A DNA stretch of 64,000 bases. Source: Odontesthes bonariensis (Eukaryota > Chordata > Actinopteri > Atheriniformes > Atherinopsidae). Numbering within the stretch: position 1 is the stretch's first letter; each line of letters begins with the position of its first letter. The stretch is from contig NC_134510.1 in NCBI RefSeq assembly GCF_027942865.1, positions 28,003,163-28,067,162 of the forward strand, read 5' to 3'. Position numbers and translations under genes: made by a program. The notes beneath the pieces were generated by a model that saw only the letters and a list, made by a program, of their open reading frames with translations, searched no databases and was not told where the DNA came from. Shown here in pieces: positions 56,845 through 64,000 of the stretch.

Positions 56845-58000
56845 CCACTGAAAGGGCGGTCTTTAAGCAGGTCACTGATTACCTCTCACAACACAACCTC
56901 CTTGATCCAAACCAATATGGTTTTAAAAGTGTACACTCCACTGAAACTCTGTTGGCTGTGACAGAAGCCTTAAAAGAAGCCAGAGCGACAGCTAAATCAT
57001 CAATACTCATCCTGCTTGACCTATCGGCTGCATTTGACACTGTCAACCATTGTATCTTTCTGTCCATACTCTCCAGCATGGGCATCACAGGGAGAGCACA
57101 CTCCTGGTTCGAATCGTACCTCACTGGTCGATCATTCAAAGTGTCCTGGCTTGGTCACACTTCTGCAGCGCACCACCTCGCCACAGGGGTCCCCCAAGGT
57201 TCAGTACTGGGACCTCTTCTCTTTGCCATATACACCACCTCACTGAGCCAGATCATCCGATCACATGGCTTCTCATACCAAAGTTATGCTGACGATACCC
57301 AGCTCCATCTGTCATTCCCACCTGACGACCACACGGTCTCAGCACAAGTGGCACTGTCTCTCTGACATATTAAAATGGATGAAAGCCCATCACCTCCAAC
57401 TGAACCTCTTTAAAACCGAACTGCTCGTCTTTCCAGTCAAACCAACCATGCACCACATCATCTGCATCCAAACTGAATCCCTATCTCTTGCTCCATCAAA
57501 GGTAGCTAGAAACTTGGGTGTCATGATTGATGACCAACTAACCTTCAAAGATCATGTTACCTCCGTTGATCAATTATGCCGCTTTGCATTGCTAAACACA
57601 AGAAAGATCAGGCCATACCTAACCCAACACGCCACCCAGCTCCTGAGGCAGGCCATGGTCATCTCCCGGCTTGACTACTGCAACTCACTCCTAACTGGTC
57701 TCCCAGCCTGTGCTGTGAAACCGCTGCAGATGGTCCAGAACGCGATGGCGCGTCTGGTCTTCGATCAGCCTAAAGAGCACACGTCACCCCTCTGTTCATT
57801 GAACTCCACTGGCTACCCTTAGCCGCCCGCATCAAATTCAAGTCACTGATGTTAGCCTACAGAGTCCTTAATGGAACGGCTCCCGTCTACTTGAATGCTC
57901 TCGCAAAGACTTATGTCACAACTCGGTCACTCCGGTCGTCACAGGATTGTCGTCTAGCAGTGTCTACACCATGCTTGTATGAAACTGCAGTGAAACAGCC
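56845..58000 (+). pseudogene. L2-clade LINE reverse transcriptase, broken
   Basis: Starts inside the reverse transcriptase domain: NLLDPNQYGFKSVHSTET, LDLSAAFDTVNH, GVPQGSVLGPLLFAIY, YADDTQLHL. After a frameshift near 57360 it continues with HLQLNLFKTELLVFP, LGVMIDDQLTF and ISRLDYCNSLLTGLP; a second shift lies near 57820. The motif wording is that of the L2/Rex1 group. The 5' part is lost. Confidence 0.85.
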
Positions 58001-58439
58001 CAGTGACCACGTAAACTCCCAAAACTCGTGGACAGAGATTGGAAGAATTGGTGAAGAAGAATATTGCAGTTTGCAAAATGGAAGTAAGCAAGGTTTTTCT
58101 TTTGTTTTAATGTGCTATTTTGCAATATTTGTGACAGACAAGGAAGGAAGTAACATTTTTTTAATTTTATAATATGCTATGCTCTCTGTGACGATACACT
58201 GTGTTCTTAGTTATTAGCTTAGTTATTATCTTACACCACGGAGACGACTGAGAAACTCAGCGCTAACTTTCAACGTCTGCATTTGGGTCCAGTCCTCTGC
58301 AATTCATGACATGTACATGGTTCGTGAGATGTACAGACAATCTCTGGTGTATGTTTTTGTGTCTGTTCTGGGGAAAAGCTATAAAAAACTTTGTTTTAGA
58401 TATAGGCAGATGGATCAAATTATGCACAGGAAGAAAAAA

Positions 58440-58745
58440 GAAGATCTATCTATCTATAATTAAAATTGTTTTATTTATATAATTATCTATTTAATATATA
58501 TAATTGTTTCATATATATAATTAAATAATACATATAATTATAATTGTATGGATAAAATTATGGACAGGAACAAAAGAAAGAGAAGATCTATCTATCTAAT
58601 ATATATAATTATAATTGTTTCATATATATGATTATCAAATATATATATAATTACAATTGTTTTATATATATATATATAATTATCTATCTAATATATATTA
58701 TTATAATTGTTTCATATTTATATATATATATAAATTGTATATAGC
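58440..58745. repeat. AT-rich microsatellite
   Basis: TATA and ATCT-type simple repeats with several near-identical phrases (TAATTATAATTGTTTCATAT). It separates the L2 coding fragment from the 3' end at 58925. Confidence 0.85.
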
Positions 58746-58924
58746 TATAATTGTTTCCTTATTTTAGGCAACTCGGTGCTGCTTGCTGTTTGTGAATGTG
58801 CTGCATTGTCTCCGCCACCAGATGGCGCCCGCAAAGGAGTCAAGCGGGACGCAACGTGGGCGTGCCTCAACGTTGAGCTCCGCCCCAATCTGCGGTCTGC
58901 AGTCCACGATGGTAGAATGACCTA

Positions 58925-59225
58925 CCGAGCGCTACCAGAACAGGGGCGTCCCTGAATATCTTCAAGAAACTCTTGAAGATCCAGCTCTTCAGAGAGCATC
59001 TCCTATCCTAGCGCTTACCCTGTACTCCCCTACCCCCTCTACTGCATTTCATCTTTCTGTACTTCCCTCTGTGCCTGCACTCTATCGCTACACTGTCACC
59101 CCTTTCACCTCTGACAGTCTGACTTCTATGTAGCTTATTCTTAGCTTTGATATTAGCTGTAATGTTATATATTTTTCAATAGTAAGTCGCTTTGGATAAA
59201 AGCGTCTGCTAAATGCATAAACATA
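58925..59225 (+). mobile_element. L2-type LINE 3' end
   Basis: The frame fragment FKKLLKIQLFREHLLS-type end is followed by the standard fish L2 tail AAGTCGCTTTGGATAAAAGC, then GTCTGCTAAATGCATAAAC. Probably the 3' end of the element whose coding part is at 56845-58000. Confidence 0.65.
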
Positions 59226-62200
59226 AACATTATATAGCTCTACACTCTCCAGAGTTAAATGAACACTTTCAAAATATTTAAACAATTAACACCATGCCAG
59301 AGTTCCTTCTTTAACTCTTAAAACATGGTTAAAGTAACGCTGAGGGATTAGACAAGTAACTCTGCTCTGAGTTACATTGTGTACTATTCGGGTAGAAAAA
59401 ATGTTAATTTATTATGAGAATTAATTCCAATAAACAAAATCATTTACAAAATAACATTTATTTTTACTTTTTCACCCATGCACTCATTCATACAGTTGAA
59501 TTAAAACATTGTGAATGAAGGTATAATATACAAACTTTCATCTGAAACATTGTATGAACTTCAATATCAAACGGAAGGAGTCCCATGGGAAACTAAACAC
59601 ACAAAATGATCTGGCAAAAATAAAACCAGGAATATACATACACAGGAAGTTACTTCAAAATGAATGGCAGGTGAGGCAAATAACAAAAGAAAAAAACAAA
59701 TGTGAGATAAGAGCGTAGGTAAATACAAAACAAAAATAAAACAGGAAGCAAGCAGAATGAAAATCAATAACAGTAATTTAACCAGAGTACAAAACATGTC
59801 ATGAAATGGAAACTGTGACTGCTCTGTCACAGTTTCACCACTGGGTGACAGTGTAGCATATTCTATTAACACAGACAATACAGTGGTCTCAATATAATAC
59901 ATCCATGGGTCTAACACATTACAGCTGGGAGTCAGTCCTTTTTCAGTCAGTGGTAGTTCAATATTTTCCCAAGTTAAATGTTATTCAAAATTGTACAAGT
60001 CAATGTTCTCATCACAACACTGTTGGATCAGACCGTTGAATTGAAACCCGAAGAATAACTGGAATCAAATGAAATGGACAGAACCTCTCAATGAAATACA
60101 ATGAAGAAGAAATATAAAACAGCATCAAAATGGAAGTATCCAAAGTGTAAATATTTGTGAATTGTGCAAACACATATGTTGAATAAAAGCATTTCACAAC
60201 TCAAAACCTTTCTGAACTTTGGGGTTTTAGGGAGGACGAATCAGACAGATTTCCTCAAATCTTCAACATGTGATTCTACACCCAGGGAGGGGTAAGAAGC
60301 CATTCTTCATAGTTGACTAGTGATTCTTAGCTGGATGCGTTTTGTCTCTGTTTTTTTTTAAGTTGAAAACAATCCAGTTGTGTCTGTTGGCTTCAGATCA
60401 GGAGCCAACAGCACTTTGATCTGGGTTTAAAATCATTTTTCTTTTCTGCCAAACTTCTTTAAACACACCACAGAATCACCTTTTAATGGAGTGTTTGTGG
60501 TGTACAAACGTTTTGCTATTCAATCAAACTTCTTCTTTACTATACCTTAAAACACGTTGCCATGCAATAACTAAGACAAGTCTACATCCCACTGGAGAAA
60601 TAAAAAAATAAAAAAAATATTTTGTGTATGTTTGACCAAAACCAGACTTTTAAAATTAATTAAAATTTAGTCTCTCCAAATTTGTGTGAAACTGAGCTTT
60701 TAACACTAACACACCCAGACAATGCAGTTAGGGATCAAATCCCTCCTGCATGTTGACATGCTCGCTCGACCAATCTCAAACGGGCCGCGTTGCTCCACAC
60801 ATGTTCCATCTTTTTGTTAAAACAGTAAAGTGTAAGCATATATTAATATTTAGGAGCTCATTCACATATTCTTCTTTCTTTTGTCAGATGGCAAAACCTG
60901 TGACTAAAAATCACTAATGCATCATGAAAGCATTTTCAGACTGTTACTGTGCTCTGATAAAATTTTGATATCATATGTGCAGTGTCATCTGACAAAAATA
61001 AGCATTCAAGTAATTCAAAGACAACGTCTGTGCAGTGAATTCAGCTATACTTACTTACTTATGATCACCTACAGAGAAAGTTAAAAGAGAGATGTCTCAA
61101 AGATTTTCTAACACAGCCCACTCCATTGCAGCATCAGACACACTGCAGTCAATAACTGAATTCCCTTCCTGTGCATGTAAACTCCCACAAGGACTGTGGT
61201 CCAGTTAAATAGCCCAGGTGAGCTGTAACCATAGCTCGACTCAACTGCATGTTACTGTGCTGATAGTGGTACACCAGACCAGACCCACACCAAAATCCTG
61301 ATCCCTATCTGTTTGAATGGGCTTTAAAATGGCTTTGTGATCTTTGGGTCTTACTTTATTTTAGCTGTGGTTTTCTTTTTAGATACATTCTGTCGAAGGT
61401 GGCTCTGAAGTAGAGTCTGAGGACGCATTTGACCAACACTGATGATCCTGCACACAGTCAAAATAACTTGCCCAGTGAATTTTTGCTTTGCAAATGGGTA
61501 ATTAAGGATTTATACTTAGCATATACTGTATTTAAGATATGGCTACCTGTTAATGGTAATAAGGGTCTTTCTACTTTCCAACCACTGAAACGGTACTTGT
61601 TCAGTAGTCTAGTTGTGCTTCTGTTCCCTTTCCCACCTTTATGAAGTCTCACAGTCAGGTTTCAGTCCTCATCCAATGTAGCCATCTGGCAAGTTTTGTT
61701 CTATGCTGTACGCCTAATGCTTCACTAAATACTCTATGGCTACCTTCCACCACTGCAGTTATGTTGGAACACTATGCTAAATACTACCCTCAGTTCCAGT
61801 TTCCAAATGTGCACTGTTCATCTGTAAAATATTTTCCATGTTGCAATGTCCAACAAATTTTAAATCCTGTCTTCACATATTCCTTGCAGGGGTGCTAGTT
61901 TTAATTGTTCTTTTTCTGTTTCTTTTTCTATCTTCTTTTTTTTTTTTTTTTTTTTACATGTTCTCTCCCCCAAGTGTACATGTCATAACCATCTCAAAGT
62001 GACATTGTATCACATTCAAATGATAAGAGACAACAAGATGGAATAAACAACTCAACCTGAGGGCACTGACTGTGACAAGCTACTGACGTACATCTATCTT
62101 CTTATCATCGCTGGCACCACTATGCTTGTCAACCCAGCACAGAAAGTCTAGTTACAGCCTCTTGTCTGCATCAAAACAAGACCAAATTAGTGTCACTGTG

Positions 62201-63425
62201 TGCAAGATGTGTCTTGTTCAAAGAATCTTGTTTGCGTCTGAGACCGTCTCCGCCTCCACATTGTTATTAGTTGTAGAGTTTGACCGAGGCAGACATCAGT
62301 CTCAGTCTCTTAAAGGTGGTCATTGGTATCAAGTACTTAAAAACACCTTTTGGCCATACTGACTGATAAGGCAGTCTAAATGGTGCTCCTGTCCGCACAC
62401 GTGCTAAACGGTTATAAAGCAGGCTGGAATGTGGTACTTGATCAAATGTGCATTTCACTGCTATGACGCAAGTCTAACTGTGTCTCCCTGAATTTAGCAT
62501 TTTTAAATATCAAAGAAAAGGCTTGATCTTGCAGAGTAACAAAGATTTTCTTCCTGTAAATTGATGTTTTTGACGAAGCTGTTCACATCTCATGACAAGT
62601 AATATGGAAGCTGTTTATTGAAAAAACATCAATCTCAATCTAAATCTTAGCTAATATGTAAAGATTGTCTCATAAACAGTTGTGTGAAGCAGTTTTTGCA
62701 GTTTGTGCTTTGAAGTAGCCAGATTACAAATGTATATTGTGTGTGCCTGCATTTGTATGGCTTTGACCAATTGTCAGTGGACTCTAACCCTCCACGTTGG
62801 ACGCTGGCACTATCAGCAGTGGAAGGATAAGCAGGATAAGGGAGTGTGTTTGATTTACAGCAATAAGAGATAGAATAATGTTTTTTATGTTGGAGAAAAT
62901 CCCATGGGGTTCAAAATGGCATCAGAACAAGCGGGTTTTCAATGAAAAGCTAAATGTAACATATTCCTATTACAGCTACGTTTTAGTATGAACTCTGAGG
63001 GGACTTCACTCATTTAAATCTTTCTAATAATCACAAAGGTCCTTCTTTTCTTTCAGAAGTTATTTGATTTTGGTGTTGATACATCTAAGGTGTAGTTTCA
63101 TGGCATGCATTGACAAGTACCAGAATAAGAACAATAATGTCTCTGGAGAAACTGGGAGACAAAGCTGTGACAGAAGGCAGGACATGTCAAGACACGGAAG
63201 AAAGAGTAAAAATACTGGTTTCCTCCTGGGGAAAAATACAGCACATGTCCCATCAGTTATTGTGGATTGTGACCAGTCATTATCAGTCAGTATGTGGTTA
63301 CAAGATGGTAAATACACAGTACGTTCTAGATGGGTGTTGAGAAAGTAAATGTCTGATTTGTGTGTGTGTGTTATAAAAGTGTACACGGATTCACAGATTC
63401 TCTGAAACAGTGCATTTTTTAAATC
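59226..63425. other. No gene seen
   Basis: AT-rich intergenic DNA. A hydrophobic minus-strand frame at 59567-59917 looks like chance reading of T-rich repeat or LTR-like DNA. A T-run is at about 61930-61956. No exon with splice support was recognised. Confidence 0.4.
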
Positions 63426-63431
63426 TATTTG

Positions 63432-63437
63432 TTTATT
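63432..63437 (-). terminator. Candidate polyadenylation signal of the apolipoprotein gene
   Basis: AATAAA on the minus strand, about 265 nt after the stop codon at 63703. Confidence 0.4.
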
Positions 63438-63702
63438 TTTGATAACTTACAGAGATTACAAAAAAGGTAACAATTTCTAACTTTACAACACAGTAAAAAC
63501 AGTATATACATGTTTAGCAAGTGCAGGGTTTTGCTTTGCAATTTTCAGCTTAGCAATAAATATTATGCTGTTGGTATTCACTCAGTTTAATTCCTTTTAC
63601 AGTATAGTTCATCTATATAAACTCTTATATTTCATGGTAGACCAGCAAGGTCAGGGTTTTGTTCAATTGTGCCTTGTGACATGGAGATAGGTGGAGATTG
63701 GT

Positions 63703-64000
63703 TTAGTTGGCGTCGACAAAAGACTGGTAGAGGGACATGAGCTGGGCCTGAAGGTCCTGGGCATAGGGGTCCAACTTTCCTCTCAAGTCCTCAGCATAGG
63801 GAGTAACCATTTGCTTTACCAGATTGGCTCTCTGACTGAGCTCAACTTGGACCTTCTCAGTCATGGGGGCCACACTTTTTTGGAACTCCTGCAGATGCTG
63901 GTCAACTTTCTGCTTCAGGTCGTCAGTGTAGGGTCCCAGCTGGGCCTGGAGATCCTTCACACTCTGCTCCAGGTTGGTCTTCAGCTCCTCGCTCTTCTGC
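63703..64000 (-). CDS. Apolipoprotein A-I/A-IV family protein, C-terminal part (5' cut by window end)
   Basis: Lipid-binding plasma apolipoprotein. About 98 codons are in the window, ending LMSLYQSFVDAN-stop. The sequence shows the amphipathic 22-residue repeats of the ApoA-I/A-IV/E family, punctuated by proline: LGPYTDDLKQKVDQHLQEF, then VAPMTEKVQVELSQRA, then VTPYAEDLRGKLDPYAQDL. The repeat wording (PYAEDL, PYAQDL) fits A-IV-type sequences best, but A-I cannot be excluded without the N-terminus. The reading frame stays open to base 64000, so the exon continues beyond the window. It is unrelated to the meprin array. Confidence 0.88.
   Translation of the reverse strand, partial: QKSEELKTNLEQSVKDLQAQLGPYTDDLKQKVDQHLQEFQKSVAPMTEKVQVELSQRANLVKQMVTPYAEDLRGKLDPYAQDLQAQLMSLYQSFVDAN

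Noticed and set aside
59567-59917. 116-codon hydrophobic minus-strand frame
   Set aside because: T-rich DNA with LTR-like phrases gives false hydrophobic translation; no splice or start context supports a membrane protein.
1-64000. tRNA, rRNA or other structured RNA genes
   Set aside because: I found no stretch with the expected conserved boxes; hairpins seen are fold-back transposons.

Overview
The window is a piece of a teleost fish nuclear genome. Evidence: multi-exon genes with GT-AG introns on the minus strand, and fish-type transposable elements (a Rex3/RTE LINE with a GATG tail, an L2-type LINE with the usual fish 3' end, hAT, piggyBac-like and TTAA fold-back elements, solo LTRs). I saw no bacterial features, tRNA, rRNA or CRISPR array.

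The backbone is a tandem array of three meprin-like astacin metalloprotease genes, all on the minus strand. Gene A spans 164-6946 (its last exons lie left of the window), gene B 17389-28915 and gene C 39425-51028. I could place exons for all of them: signal peptide, propeptide, astacin protease with HExxHxxGFxHE and an SVMHY Met-turn, MAM domain, MATH domain, then in B and C a Ser/Thr/Pro linker and a short hydrophobic tail. The exon sums are in frame (B 668 aa, C 667 aa), so B and C look intact. Gene B is a chimera: its 5' part (exons 1-7a) and upstream DNA match A, its 3' part (exons 7b-15) matches C, and the two spacers (6947-17388 and 28916-39424) are copies of each other. This is the product expected from unequal crossing-over inside exon 7 between an A-type and a C-type gene.

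Nearly everything else is transposable elements, many dated by comparing the duplicated copies. The LTR at 9857/31361 predates the duplication. Later arrivals, each with an empty site in the sister copy, are the fold-back element at 14973, the hAT element at 16239, the 6.1 kb hAT element at 31442 (transposase gene plus a 2 kb minisatellite), and the TTAA elements at 41521 (piggyBac) and 43939. Intron 8 of gene B holds an L1-clade LINE, itself interrupted by a 600 bp element carrying a RecQ-like helicase fragment. Intron 8 of gene C holds a nested stack of four elements; the innermost carries a broken gene for a PIN/FEN-like, cysteine-rich protein.

Right of gene C (51029-63700) is gene-poor DNA with LINE fragments (Rex3, L2). 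The right edge holds the last exon of an apolipoprotein A-I/A-IV family gene on the minus strand (63703-64000).
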